Shown: positions 8,096-18,400 of the stretch, piece by piece | How positions within the stretch are numbered: position 1 is the first letter of the stretch | Layout of the letters: each line of letters opens with the position of its first letter | Assembly (NCBI RefSeq): GCF_009498235.1 | Contig: NZ_CP044205.1 | Span: 2,605,389-2,669,388, forward strand | Direction of reading: 5' to 3' | DNA: 64,000 bases | Origin: Candidatus Methylospira mobilis | GTDB taxonomy: Bacteria > Pseudomonadota > Gammaproteobacteria > Methylococcales > Methylococcaceae | Made by a program: the position numbers and the translations under genes | Notes under the pieces: generated by a model | The model's input: only the letters and a program-made list of their open reading frames with translations | Databases searched by the model: none | What the model was told of the DNA's origin: nothing

Positions 8096-8959
8096 ATGAG
8101 CATGAAAAGACAAATTATAGATATGCGGAGCCGGCCTTCGTTTCTGCATGATTTTTACGGCGCGACGCCGGGAAGCAAGGAATACGAAGTCGCCAGATGG
8201 CTTAACAGGCGCGTGGGCTCGAACAATGATGAACATTTTATTCGTTCGAAAACGATTAATGGCTTTGTCGATGAGATTAGCGAAGCGGGAATTACCCAGG
8301 CCGTCGTCGTTGGACGCGATATTCCTGGCATACGTATTCCGAACGATTCGATTCAGGAGATTACGCTGCCGCACAATGAATTGATAGGCGTCGGCTCGGT
8401 AGATCCGCAGGCTCAGGAAATCGGAGCAACGCTGAAGGAAATCGAGCGGGCAATCCTGACGCTGGGTCTATCCGGCATCAACATCGAACCCGGGTTCGGC
8501 GCTACTCCGATGGGAGCGGACGACCCTTCTCTCTACCCGGTTTACGACGCATGCTGTCAGTTGGACGTTCCGGTTTTTCTGATGTCGGGGCCGACTTCTC
8601 CCAGCCTGGAATATACCGATCCGGCAGCGGTTGGAAAAATTGCCAGGGCATTTCCAAAGCTGTCCATCGTATGCTATCACGGGTTTTATCCCTACGTGAA
8701 CGAAATGATCGGCGTCGCTTTTCGCCATGAAAATGTATACGTGGTTCCCGATATGTATATTTTCCTTCCAGGCGGCGGCCTGTATATCGAAGCGGCCAAC
8801 GGCTTTATGAAAGACCAGCTCCTGTTCGGCACATCGTACCCCTTTCGTGCGATGAAGCAGACGATCGACGATTTTCTTCGACTCGGATTAAAGGAAGAAG
8901 CACTCGATCCGGTTTTGTATCAAAACGCGAAACGCTTGTTGCGGCTCGAGGTAATTTAG
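8096..8959 (+). CDS. Amidohydrolase-family (amidohydrolase_2-like) protein
   Basis: The 287-residue protein resembles TIM-barrel amidohydrolase-2 members: IDMRSRPSF at the start, an inner segment GLSGINIEPGF, CYHGFYPYVNEMI carrying a candidate metal-ligand His, and LLFGTSYPFRAM near the end, where the family often has FGSDYP. The strand-1 HxH metal pair is not evident, because IDMRSRP replaces it, so metal binding may be altered. It is cotranscribed with msuE with a 5-base gap. A role in organosulfur metabolism is inferred from position only; the substrate is unknown. Confidence 0.7.
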   Translation: MSMKRQIIDMRSRPSFLHDFYGATPGSKEYEVARWLNRRVGSNNDEHFIRSKTINGFVDEISEAGITQAVVVGRDIPGIRIPNDSIQEITLPHNELIGVGSVDPQAQEIGATLKEIERAILTLGLSGINIEPGFGATPMGADDPSLYPVYDACCQLDVPVFLMSGPTSPSLEYTDPAAVGKIARAFPKLSIVCYHGFYPYVNEMIGVAFRHENVYVVPDMYIFLPGGGLYIEAANGFMKDQLLFGTSYPFRAMKQTIDDFLRLGLKEEALDPVLYQNAKRLLRLEVI

Positions 8960-8977
8960 AGTCTCCAGCGGAGATGA

Positions 8978-8997
8978 GTCCCTGTAAAAGCAGGGAC
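8978..8997. terminator. Intergenic hairpin between convergent genes
   Basis: GTCCCTG (8978-8984), a 6-nt loop and CAGGGAC (8991-8997) form a perfect 7-bp stem between the amidohydrolase and ssuD stop codons. It lacks a clean U-run, so terminator activity is uncertain. Confidence 0.4.
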
Positions 8998-9013
8998 CCC
9001 CCGCCCCAATGAT

Positions 9014-10150
9014 TCAGGTACGTTGTTTCAGCGACCCGGTATCACCGACCGGGCTGAAGTGATACACAGGCTCCGCGTTGCCTTTCGGCGCTTGCTCCTT
9101 GTTCACCGGCAATAACGGAAACAGCAGCTCCGCGACGCGGTAGGCCTCTTCCAGATGCGGGTATCCCGACAGCACAAAGGTATCCATGCCGAGGCCGGCA
9201 TACTCCTGCAAGCGCGCGGCAACGGTTTCCGGTGAACCGACCAGCGCCGTGCCGGCGCCGCCGCGCACCAGGCCGATACCCGCCCATAGGTTCGGACTGA
9301 CTTCCAGGTTCTGCCGCTTGCCTTCGTGCAACAGCGACATGCGCTTTTGGCCTTCGGAATCGAAACGGGCGAAGGCCTGTTGCGCGCTGGCGATGGTGTC
9401 GTCGTCCAGGTATTTGATCAGCTCATCGGCTGCATGCCACGCTTCGGTTTCGGTTTCCCTGACGATGATATTCACGCGTAGTCCGAAGCGTACTTTTCTG
9501 CCATGCGCCTGCGCGCGGCGGCGCACATCGTCCAGTTTTTCACATACCTTGTCCGGCGGCTCAGCCCAGGTCAGGTAGAGGTCGATCTGCTCGGCCGCCA
9601 ATTCATGGCCTGCTGCAGACGATCCGCCGAAAAACAGCGGCGGATGCGGCTTCTGTGCCGGCGGGAACGCCAATTGCGCGCCTTCCACGTGAATGTACTT
9701 CCCGTTGAAGTCGACGGTTTCGCCCGCCATCAATTTGCGCCATACCGTGAGAAATTCTCCTGCGCAGCGGTAGCGCGCATCGTGATCGAGAAATAGCCCG
9801 TCTCCGGCCAGTTCCTCCGGATCGCCGCCGGCGACGACATTCACCAGCAGGCGCCCGCCCGACAAGCGGTCCAGCGTTGCCGCCATGCGCGCCGCAACGG
9901 TGGGCGAAACCAGTCCGGGACGCACCGCGATCAAAAAGCGCAAGCGCTCGGTTACCGGAATCAACGACGACGCCACCACCCAGGAATCCTCGCAGGTCTT
10001 CCCGGTAGGAATGAGTATTCCGCCATAGCCGAGATTATCGGCAGCCTGCGCTATCTGGCGCAGGTAAGGATAATCCAGCGCGCGAGCCCCCTTGAGCGTT
10101 CCCAGATAACTGCCGTCGCCGTGCATCGGTAAAAACCAGAAAATATTCAT
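9014..10150 (-). CDS. ssuD: FMNH2-dependent alkanesulfonate monooxygenase
   Basis: A bacterial-luciferase-family (LLM) monooxygenase that would release sulfite from alkanesulfonates using FMNH2 from the MsuE-type reductase. It begins [18 protein letters not shown] and contains [17 protein letters not shown] and [16 protein letters not shown]. From ATG 10150 it has 378 residues, close to SsuD; AGGAG about 10 bases upstream supports this start over the frame start at 10234. It is the last gene of a minus-strand operon. No ssuABC transporter is seen in the window. Confidence 0.9.
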   Translation of the reverse strand: MNIFWFLPMHGDGSYLGTLKGARALDYPYLRQIAQAADNLGYGGILIPTGKTCEDSWVVASSLIPVTERLRFLIAVRPGLVSPTVAARMAATLDRLSGGRLLVNVVAGGDPEELAGDGLFLDHDARYRCAGEFLTVWRKLMAGETVDFNGKYIHVEGAQLAFPPAQKPHPPLFFGGSSAAGHELAAEQIDLYLTWAEPPDKVCEKLDDVRRRAQAHGRKVRFGLRVNIIVRETETEAWHAADELIKYLDDDTIASAQQAFARFDSEGQKRMSLLHEGKRQNLEVSPNLWAGIGLVRGGAGTALVGSPETVAARLQEYAGLGMDTFVLSGYPHLEEAYRVAELLFPLLPVNKEQAPKGNAEPVYHFSPVGDTGSLKQRT

Positions 10151-10188
10151 CGATGATGATCTCCTAGATACTTGTTCTTCTGCCGGGA

Positions 10189-11382
10189 TCAGGAATAAAA
10201 ACCCGGCGTCGGCGATTTGCCGTTTAATACCCACTCCCCCAGGTCAAGTAATTTATAATCGACGGGATCGTGCAGAGAATGCGTGCGCAGATTGCGCCAG
10301 AATCGATCGAACGCCGCGCTTGACTGCGTTGCGCGAGCGCCTGTTACTTCGAACAGGCGCTGCGTAATATCCAGCCCCGCGCGAGTCGCCAGAACCTTTG
10401 CCGTCGACGCCGCCACAGCGGCCTGAGCGCGCTCGGATTCGGTCAACCGTTCTTCCTTTAGCCAGGCCAGATCAAGTAAATGGGCGGCATAATCGGTAGC
10501 CAATATTGCCGCATTCAACTCGACCCAGAACTCGCCATATTTGTGCAATACATACGGATCGCTCGTTGCGTATTCCACTCCCGAGCGGAACCAGGCGCGA
10601 GACTGGCTTTTGGTGTAACTGCGCGCTTCCGTCAGTGCGCCCTCGGCGATGCCTATATAAATATTGGTTAACACCAGCTGGGCTATCAAGGAACGTAAGC
10701 CGGCGAACTCGGTGCCCAGAGGCCCGGGATCGCGCAGAATTTCGCTGTCGAGAATACGTACATCGTGAAATTCGACGCTCCCGCTATCAGTTTGACGCTG
10801 CCCCATATTGTCCCAATCGGAATTGATTTTTATTCCTGCCCGGTTGCTGGGTATTGCCGCGACTACCAGTTTCCCGCCATTTGGCGGAAACGCGGAAACA
10901 ATCAGATAATCCGAATCGGTCGCTCCGGAACAAAAGCTCTTTATGCCGTTAACCCGCCAGTCCTGCTTGTCCGGCGTAATCGTTGCACGGGTATCCAGCG
11001 GATTTAAGGTATTGCCCCAGAACCATTTTCCCTGCACCGTCTTACGGTAATACTCGGGCCATTGATTCCCGTACAATCGGATGGTTGCCAGCAGCAGATG
11101 CTGAAAACCGAAAAGATGCCCCAAGGAACTATCGGCTCGGCATATGATTCTTACCATCTGCAGAGTATCTTGCCAGTTGACGCCATGACCGCCATAAGAT
11201 TCAGGGATGATCAAATTCAACAAACCGCTTTCCCGTAATAAATCGCGCTCGATTTTTGCATTTCCTCCTTGACGATCACGAACGATAGCCGTCTTGGCAA
11301 ATTCGGCCGACAATTGCTCGGTAAGCTCGAAAAGACGGGAAACAGCGGCTTTGTTGTGTGGCCCGAGGCTGTTAGAACTCAT
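10189..11382 (-). CDS. SfnB-like acyl-CoA dehydrogenase family flavoprotein
   Basis: The 397-residue protein has the acyl-CoA dehydrogenase fold and resembles SfnB/DszC-type flavin monooxygenases linked with sulfur acquisition: [39 protein letters not shown], and a C-terminal [20 protein letters not shown]. Its ATG overlaps the stop of the SfnG gene (ATGA at 11379-11382), so the two are translated together. This supports a shared role in oxidising sulfones or sulfinates with reduced flavin. The precise substrate is not readable. Confidence 0.8.
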   Translation of the reverse strand: MSSNSLGPHNKAAVSRLFELTEQLSAEFAKTAIVRDRQGGNAKIERDLLRESGLLNLIIPESYGGHGVNWQDTLQMVRIICRADSSLGHLFGFQHLLLATIRLYGNQWPEYYRKTVQGKWFWGNTLNPLDTRATITPDKQDWRVNGIKSFCSGATDSDYLIVSAFPPNGGKLVVAAIPSNRAGIKINSDWDNMGQRQTDSGSVEFHDVRILDSEILRDPGPLGTEFAGLRSLIAQLVLTNIYIGIAEGALTEARSYTKSQSRAWFRSGVEYATSDPYVLHKYGEFWVELNAAILATDYAAHLLDLAWLKEERLTESERAQAAVAASTAKVLATRAGLDITQRLFEVTGARATQSSAAFDRFWRNLRTHSLHDPVDYKLLDLGEWVLNGKSPTPGFYS

Positions 11383-12494
11383 AGCGTAGACACCGGTGCA
11401 GGCGATCTCGCCTCCAATGCGCGCACCAGCGGCAGCACAAGCCTGCCGAAGTATTCGACTTCTTCCTGAAAATGCAGAAAGCCGCTTAAAACCAGATCGA
11501 CGCCAACCGACTTTAAAGCGACTATGCGCTCGGCTATCTGCTCCGGCGTGCCGATCAGGTTGGTTTTGAAGCCGTCGTTATACTGAATCAAATCGTCGAA
11601 AGTTGATTTTGCCCAATTGCCTTCCCCTTCGGGGGACGCCTTCCCTGCCTGCGTAACCTCGTGTCCGAAAGCCTTGACTGCCTCAGGATCGGCTTTCTCT
11701 ATGATTTCAGCCAGAACGGCCTGCGCTTCGTCCTCGCTGTCGCGCGCGATGATAAACGCGTTCACGCCAATTCTGACGGAATGGCCGTTAGCGCGCGCTT
11801 TGCCGCGGATGTCGTCGATCTGCGCTTTAATGCCTGCCAGCGTATTGCCGTTGGTGAAATACCAGTCCGAAACCCGCGACGCCATATCTCTTGCCGCGCG
11901 GGAGCTGCCGCCCTGAAATATCTCGGGCGCAGGCCGCTGTAACGGCTTTGGTTTAAGGCTGTAATCGTGAAAACGATAAAAATCGCCCTTGAAGGTGAAG
12001 TTATCTTCGGTCCAAATGCCGCGCAATGCCCTGATAAACTCCTCGGAGCGCCGGTAACGCTCATCGTGTTCCAGCCAGGGCTCGCCGATTGCGGTAAATT
12101 CGGCTCGAAACCAGCCGCTGACGATATTGACCGCGATACGCCCGGCGGTAAGATGATCGATAGTCGCAATTTGCTTGGCCAATACCGCCGGATGCCAGGG
12201 GCCCGGAAGGATTGCGGCTATAACGTGCAAACGTTCGGTTGCAGCAAGCAAGGCATGGCTGAAAGCGACGGATTCATGTTGATAATCGGCGCCATAACCG
12301 GCAGTAAAACGGGTTTGGGTTAATGCATAATCGAATCCGCTTTGCTCGGCAATTTGCGCCAGTTTACGGTTATATTCGAAATCCCAGCGCGTACGCTGCT
12401 CAATTTTGCTGATAACAAGTCCGCCGCTGACGTTGGGTACCCAGTAGGCAAACTTGATCGGATCGGCGCTCGCAATAAGGTTGTTGTTTGACAT
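11379..12494 (-). CDS. sfnG: Dimethylsulfone monooxygenase (SfnG type)
   Basis: An LLM-class FMNH2-dependent monooxygenase; SfnG converts dimethylsulfone to methanesulfinate. The start FAYWVPNVSGGLVISKIEQR is characteristic, followed by AAILPGPWHPAVLAKQIATI and the flavin region AGRIAVNIVSGWFRAEF. The length is 371 residues, normal for SfnG. It lies 15 bases behind the upstream acyl-CoA-dehydrogenase-like gene and overlaps the next one. With the SfnR-like regulator it points to a dimethylsulfone-sulfonate pathway. Confidence 0.88.
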   Translation of the reverse strand: MSNNNLIASADPIKFAYWVPNVSGGLVISKIEQRTRWDFEYNRKLAQIAEQSGFDYALTQTRFTAGYGADYQHESVAFSHALLAATERLHVIAAILPGPWHPAVLAKQIATIDHLTAGRIAVNIVSGWFRAEFTAIGEPWLEHDERYRRSEEFIRALRGIWTEDNFTFKGDFYRFHDYSLKPKPLQRPAPEIFQGGSSRAARDMASRVSDWYFTNGNTLAGIKAQIDDIRGKARANGHSVRIGVNAFIIARDSEDEAQAVLAEIIEKADPEAVKAFGHEVTQAGKASPEGEGNWAKSTFDDLIQYNDGFKTNLIGTPEQIAERIVALKSVGVDLVLSGFLHFQEEVEYFGRLVLPLVRALEARSPAPVSTL

Positions 12495-12509
12495 CGATAG
12501 ACTCCAGAA

Positions 12510-13694
12510 TTATTCCCCGCCTTCTTCGAACAACTCGAGCGGCAGCCCCACCAATACCTTGCCTATCCATTCTCTGGCGATATTGTTTGAAGGCCCCATG
12601 CCGATACCTGCGCGCGCATCGCGGAAAATACGTTCCAAAGGCCCTTTTTTGTATCCATAACCGCCGCTCACGTCCAGCGCATTACGCGCCGAGATGTTGG
12701 CAACCTCGGATGCATGCACTTTGAATTCGGTCAGCGGAATCAGAATTTGCCCCTGGGGTTGATTAGCGGCCTGAAGCTGATCGAGTTGTCTGGCCAGCTC
12801 ATGCTGCCAGGGCCGCAAACTTTCTACCAGCACTTTGGATTCGCCCAGTTGTTGACGCAACACCTGGTAGTCCGATAGTTTTTTGTTGAAATCCCGATGT
12901 ATGGTCCCGGTTAAATGCTCGGTGGCTCTTTCCAGCGCCGCGCGGGCGACCCCATGCCAGACCGAACCTAATCCGATTAAATAAATCGGGGACACGCCGT
13001 GATAAATAATATCCTTGCCCTTCCCTTCCTCGCCCAGATGATCGTGCGCATGTACCGCTACATTTTTAAATGACAGCGGACCGCTATGGTTGCCGCGCAC
13101 GCCGAGCGCTTCCCACCGCCCGGCAGTAATACCGTCCAGTTTGGAGTCGACGATAAAAAAACTGATATCGGTTGCCGATTTTGCTCCGGGAGAGCGTGTC
13201 TGAAAAATGTAATAATCCGCCTTGCCCGCGCTGGTGGTAAACGACTTCTCCGCGTTGAGCAAATAACCATCATCACCATTTCTCGATGCTTCGCTCAGAT
13301 TAAACCACCAATGGCCGCCGCTTGCTTTTTCACTGGTTGAATAAGTCCCGAGCAAGCCATTGCGAGCCGGCGCCAGCCAGCGCCGCTTCTGTTCTTCGTT
13401 ACCGAACAGGTTTATGGTTTGCGCCGCTCCGGTATGCATGACGTAAACCAGGCCGGTGGAGGCGTCGGCCCGTCCGATTTCTTCTGCCACGATCGAAAAC
13501 GCGACATGATCCAATCCCAGACCGCCATATTCCTTTGGCAGTAAAATCCCATTCCAGCCCGCCTTGGCCAGCGCATTCAAATTTTCGCGGGGAAAAATAC
13601 TTTCCGCATCGTTTTTTTCGGCATTCGGTCTTATTACTTCATCGGCCAGAGCCCGAATATCGGCGCGCACCTGATCATAATCAATGGAACTCAT
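12510..13694 (-). CDS. Acyl-CoA dehydrogenase family flavoprotein
   Basis: The 394-residue protein has the classical fold: ILLPKEYGGLGLDHVAFSIV, a flavin-contact block GLLGTYSTSEKASGGHWWF, and C-terminal DVSGGYGYKKGPLERIFRD. Such proteins occur in sulfur-starvation operons as SfnB-like oxidoreductases. It is the second gene of the five-gene minus-strand operon (FadL, this gene, SfnG, SfnB-like, SsuD). The natural substrate could be an organosulfur compound or a hydrophobic acid; sequence alone does not decide. Confidence 0.78.
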   Translation of the reverse strand: MSSIDYDQVRADIRALADEVIRPNAEKNDAESIFPRENLNALAKAGWNGILLPKEYGGLGLDHVAFSIVAEEIGRADASTGLVYVMHTGAAQTINLFGNEEQKRRWLAPARNGLLGTYSTSEKASGGHWWFNLSEASRNGDDGYLLNAEKSFTTSAGKADYYIFQTRSPGAKSATDISFFIVDSKLDGITAGRWEALGVRGNHSGPLSFKNVAVHAHDHLGEEGKGKDIIYHGVSPIYLIGLGSVWHGVARAALERATEHLTGTIHRDFNKKLSDYQVLRQQLGESKVLVESLRPWQHELARQLDQLQAANQPQGQILIPLTEFKVHASEVANISARNALDVSGGYGYKKGPLERIFRDARAGIGMGPSNNIAREWIGKVLVGLPLELFEEGGE

Positions 13695-13741
13695 TACTTT
13701 CTCCTTTTTAAAGACTTAACAGACAATAATTTTAAAAAACA

Positions 13742-15106
13742 TCAAAATTTGAAATTAACGCCGGCACCCAGCGCCCATTCGCTGGCCGCAACGGAATAAT
13801 TCCCTAATGCCAGAGTTGATGCGGTGTAATTTTGTTGGAAAGCATAGGCGCCCCAGCCATCCAGCCGGAAATGATCGGTAAAGGCATATCCGAGGCCCGC
13901 CGTCAGCGTGTTTTGCCATACGACCGGCGCCAACGTCGTTTGCACAACCTTGGTTAAATCATTGCTGTTCAATACGCCGGACACTGCGGTATTAAAAGGC
14001 AATGTCCCTACCCCGGAGAGTCCGCCTATCGTGCCGTTCGGATTATTTCTGAGTAAGGCGGTTGCGTAACTGTAACCACCTCTGAACGACCATGATCCTG
14101 CGGTATATTGCGTTCCCAGCAATGCAAGGAATTGATCCTGGTAAATATCCTGATACAGGCTGGAATTCGACCAGTTTTTCCACAACGCGTCGGCTTCGAT
14201 CAGCCAGTTCGGAAGTACATTACCGGCCAGCCCCCATTGAACTTCCAAAGGCTGGGTGATTTTTATCGATTGATATTGTTGCGTCCCGCCAACTGTGGTG
14301 GAAACGACATTGGCGTAATTGTATTGCAGCGGGGTTTTAAGCGACGCACTGACCGTTAACTCATCAATGACCTTATAGGTAACGCCAAATGCGCCACGCG
14401 CGGAAATATTGTGTACGCTGGATGTCGTTCCGCCAAAATTTCCGGTCAAACCCTGCAATCCCGATGTATTGCCGGAAGTACCCAGCTGCGCCAAACCGAA
14501 GCCGATCGTAACTGCCGCACCCAGCGATAAATCAGGCGTCGCCGCCCAGCCTGCGCCGATATTCGCGCTGAAAGACAATAACTCATCCAGCAACGGCAAG
14601 GTAGCCGCGCCGCCTGAGCCGTTGCCTCCCAGACCTTTGCCCGCTCCGGCATTAATCGGGCTGCCGGTGTAGTTTGCCCCCAGACCGGAATCGACATTTA
14701 GGCCGCCGGCCAGCACAACATCAGGAAGAACTTCGCCGCTGACGGCGGCAACCGGCGCAATATAATTGCTGGCCTGACTGGGCGAACTATTGGAATAGCC
14801 ATTGCTGGTTTGCGTATTGGTGACTTGAGGTTCGAGTATGCTGGCACCAAACTCAAAGTTGTACCCTTTGAACAGGCTCAAAGTCGCCGGATTGCCGAAT
14901 AAGGCGGCAGCTACCTCCTGGGGCCGCGTAAACGCCGCACCGGCCATGCCGCCGGCAATGGGCTGCAAGCTCAAATCGAGATCAGTACCCGTATTCAGCG
15001 CAAACGACAATTGAGGCAGCAGTAACAGCGAGGAAGGCAGCAAGGCTTTCCTGGTCCACCTTGTAACATTAGACCTTGCAGGCTGTGTTTCCGTAATAGC
15101 GCTCAT
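13742..15106 (-). CDS. OmpP1/FadL-family outer-membrane transporter
   Basis: FadL-type beta-barrels import hydrophobic compounds. An N-terminal signal (ALLPSSLLLLPQLSFALNTG) is followed by the family's hatch-like region AGGMAGAAFTRPQEVAAALF and NPATLSLFKGYNFEFGASI. The C-terminus is aromatic (LGAGVNFKF), as for barrel assembly. It is the first gene of the sulfone/sulfonate operon and starts about 50 bases below a sigma-54-type promoter, so it may carry sulfones or related substrates. The specificity is inferred. Confidence 0.85.
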   Translation of the reverse strand: MSAITETQPARSNVTRWTRKALLPSSLLLLPQLSFALNTGTDLDLSLQPIAGGMAGAAFTRPQEVAAALFGNPATLSLFKGYNFEFGASILEPQVTNTQTSNGYSNSSPSQASNYIAPVAAVSGEVLPDVVLAGGLNVDSGLGANYTGSPINAGAGKGLGGNGSGGAATLPLLDELLSFSANIGAGWAATPDLSLGAAVTIGFGLAQLGTSGNTSGLQGLTGNFGGTTSSVHNISARGAFGVTYKVIDELTVSASLKTPLQYNYANVVSTTVGGTQQYQSIKITQPLEVQWGLAGNVLPNWLIEADALWKNWSNSSLYQDIYQDQFLALLGTQYTAGSWSFRGGYSYATALLRNNPNGTIGGLSGVGTLPFNTAVSGVLNSNDLTKVVQTTLAPVVWQNTLTAGLGYAFTDHFRLDGWGAYAFQQNYTASTLALGNYSVAASEWALGAGVNFKF

Positions 15107-15133
15107 ATATATCTCCTTGAATTGAATTCTGAA

Positions 15134-15183
15134 TCAGCACTATGCGTGCTGAAACTGAGAGATACATTGCGCCATCCATGCCA
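15134..15183 (-). promoter_or_regulatory. Sigma-54-type promoter and leader hairpin of the fadL-ssuD operon
   Basis: On the minus strand TGGCATGGATGGCGCA (15183-15168) has GG and GC separated by 10 bases, the sigma-54 spacing; the -12 half is weak (GGCGCA rather than TTGCA). Transcription would start near 15157. A perfect 7-bp hairpin TCAGCAC-TATGC-GTGCTGA (15152-15134) lies at the start of the leader. The rest of 15184-15418 shows nothing recognisable. Confidence 0.5.
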
Positions 15184-15418
15184 AAGCGTATACTATTGAT
15201 ATATATTAGTTATATTTATGCTTGCCATATATACGCTGCTGCCGTTGCGGCAATTACGGAAAAGACCTGCCGCTCCAGCAGCAACGCCGGAACGGGTTGC
15301 GTCTTGTTCGCCGGCGAGCGGAAAAGCTACAGGTAAAAAATGGATTTCTACGGATAGGAAAGCGGGCGGCAGAGACAATGTATCCGCACTGCAGTTAAAA
15401 GGATAATGCGCTATTCGT

Positions 15419-18400
15419 CTATGCCGGGCATGCGCGACCGGTAAGCATAACGTCCAGCGCTTCGATCAACGTTTTCGGCGGGCAATCGCACACACGACCC
15501 TGGCGCGGCCCACTGCTGCCGCGCAGAAACAAATACAGCGCGCCGCCGATGTGGGTATCGTAATTGTAAGTCGCGCCCATGCGCGCTTTTAACTGTCTGT
15601 GCAGCGCCAGCAGGTAAATCACGTATTGCAGATCGTAGCGCTTTTGCAGCATCACGTTTTCCAGCTCCTCGCGGTTGTAAGCCGCATCGCTGTCACCCAG
15701 CGCATTGAACTTGTAATCGACGACGTAAAAGCGGTTGTCATGCTCGAAAACCAGGTCGATGTAACCTTTCAGCATCCCTTTCAAAATAGTGTGCTGCAGG
15801 CGCGGACGCGCCCTCCCGTCAAAGGTATGGCGCGTAACCAGCGCATCGAGTTGACGTAAATCCAAACCGTGCACCGGCAGAAGAAACTCCAGTTCAGGTT
15901 GATAGGCGTGGCGCTGCAATCCGCTCAGGGAAATTGCCGCATCCGCCAGCAACGGCATATGCAGCCAGTCGGCGAGCGATTTGCGCAAGATATCCGTCCA
16001 CGACTCCCAGCCTATGCCGCGACAGAATTTTTCCAGCTCTTTGCCCGTCGGCTCGCGAAAACCCTGGCGCGCGCTGGTTTCCATCAACTCATGTATCGCC
16101 GTTCCCGGCTCTGCGCCGCGCGGCAAGGCATGAATGCCGGTGCGCGCCAACGTCAGGGCATCAAGGGACCGGTTTTCGACGGTATCGGATGCCGATTCAT
16201 CCAGCCATTTATCATCGTGCGCGGTTTCAGCGGCATCCACTCCCCTCTCGTTCGCATCAGTCTCCGCCTCCAGGCGCAATGCGCTATAACTGGCTATCCA
16301 CCAGGCATCGGGAATATTCGCCGTTGCGGTGCGAACCGCCGGCGCGCCGGCGCCAACGGCGCAGGTGGATGCGTTATAAGGCGTATTGTCCGGCTCTGGC
16401 GCCGCATCTACGGCGATAACGCCGGAGCCGCCGGCCAGCACGCCGAGTTGTTTCGGCAGATTTGACGGCGCGGCATCCTTTTCCCATCCCAGCAAGTAGC
16501 CCAATGCGCTGTTTTGCATGTTTTTTAGCGGCGCAACGCCCAGCCGGCACTGATGTTTGGCGCGCGTCAATGCGACGTAAAGCAAACGCATATCCTCCTG
16601 CAGGCGCTCGAAATCGTTTTTTGCTCTTGCAGTCTCGTCCCGGCTCAGATCGACCCTGAGCGCGTCATCGTCGTCGTGGTAGCGGTAATAGCTGCTGTAT
16701 TGAGCGGTCACTTCGCGGAACGACGCGATAAATGGAAGAAATACCAGCGGATATTCCAGTCCTTTGGATTTATGTATGGTAATGATTTTTATCAGCTCCG
16801 CATCGCTTTCCAAGCGGATCGTCGCCTCATCCGACGACAGGCCGCCATCGGCTTGCGCAGCGGCCATTGCCTCGGCAAGATAGCGTATTAAAGCCTGCTC
16901 GCCGTCGAGGTGCGCCGCCGTTTTTTGCAGCAGCTCGGCCAGATGCAGCAGATTGGTCAGGCTGCGCTCGCCGCCGCTATCGGCGGATGAATTCATCAAA
17001 CGCGAACTGACCCGGTAATCGCTCAACAGACTGCGGATCATCGGCAGCACGCCGTCTTTTTGCCAGCGCAACTGATATTGGCGGAAGCGCTCCAATTGTC
17101 GTTCCCAGGCCGACTCGTCGCAATTCAGCACCTCCAGTTCCGGCAGCGATAAATCCAGCGTCGCGGTGGCCAGCGCCGCGCGCACCTTGCGCTCATCCCG
17201 GGGTTCGGCAGCCGCCTTCAGCCAAAACAACAAATCGAGCGCTTCGCGGCTGTTGAATACCGAATCGCCTTCGGACAGGTAAACGCTGCGCAATTGCCGT
17301 TGCGCCAGCGCGGCCTGCATGGCTTTGGCTTCCTTGCGCGTTCTGACCAGAATCGCGATAGCGGAGGGTTTCAAGGGCTGAATACCCGTTTTGCCGCTAA
17401 ACCCAGCCCCGCCACGGGCGGACAGATTCAACAAACGCACCATATCCGTCGCGGCCGCCTGCGCCATGTACTGGCGGTACGCCGTCGAACTGACCGGCTT
17501 TTCCTGATCCGCGCCCCAATGCAGGAAAGTCATCGGGGCAACGGCTTTCCCGTTGACGATCAACGCCTGATCGACGCCTTGCGCCGCTACGGGATGAAAC
17601 GCAACCGGGTTTGCCGCCGCATTTTTAAACAGAAACGCCCCCTTATCCCTGTGTTCCGCGTGCTGGAAAATCCGGTTGACCGCCGCCACCAGACCGGCCG
17701 TCGAACGAAAATTGGTGTCCAGCGTGTAATGACGCCCGGCTGTATCGGCGTGAGCCTGCAAATAGGTATGTATATCGGCGCCGCGAAAAGAGTAAATCGC
17801 CTGCTTGGGATCGCCGATCAGCAAGCAGCCCAACCCCTGACAACAAGAATCCGGCTGATAAATGCGCTTGAAAATACGGTATTGCAACGGGTCGGTGTCC
17901 TGGAACTCGTCGATCAGCGCAACCGGATATTGCTTGCGTATGACCGCAGCCAGCTGTTCGCCGCTATCGCTCTGCAAGGTTCGATCGAGACGCGTCAGCA
18001 TGTCGTTGAAATCCATGCGTGCGCGGCGCTGTTTTTCGCGGCTGTAACGTTCGCGCACCCAGAGGGCCGCATGCACGATCACCTCGCGCGTGAAGTCAGG
18101 TTCTTCGGATTCACACTGCAATAGCGTATCAACCGCAACAAAAGCGGCGTGTTGCGGCAGTTTATCCTTATGTCTGGCGTTCATGCCGAACCGGGTCTGC
18201 GCGAAACGGCCAAACCACTCCGCTTTGGGACGCGCTCCGCCGCCCGCCCAGCCGGCAAAATCGTTCAGACGCTGTTCGAAGGTATTTTTACGATAGCTGT
18301 TGCCGTGCAGCCAGCCCTGCTCCGATGCTGCGCGCAACAATGCCTCAATCTCGGCCTGCGCATTGCGCCAGGTTTGCTGCGCCTGCCGCTCCAGCGCATT

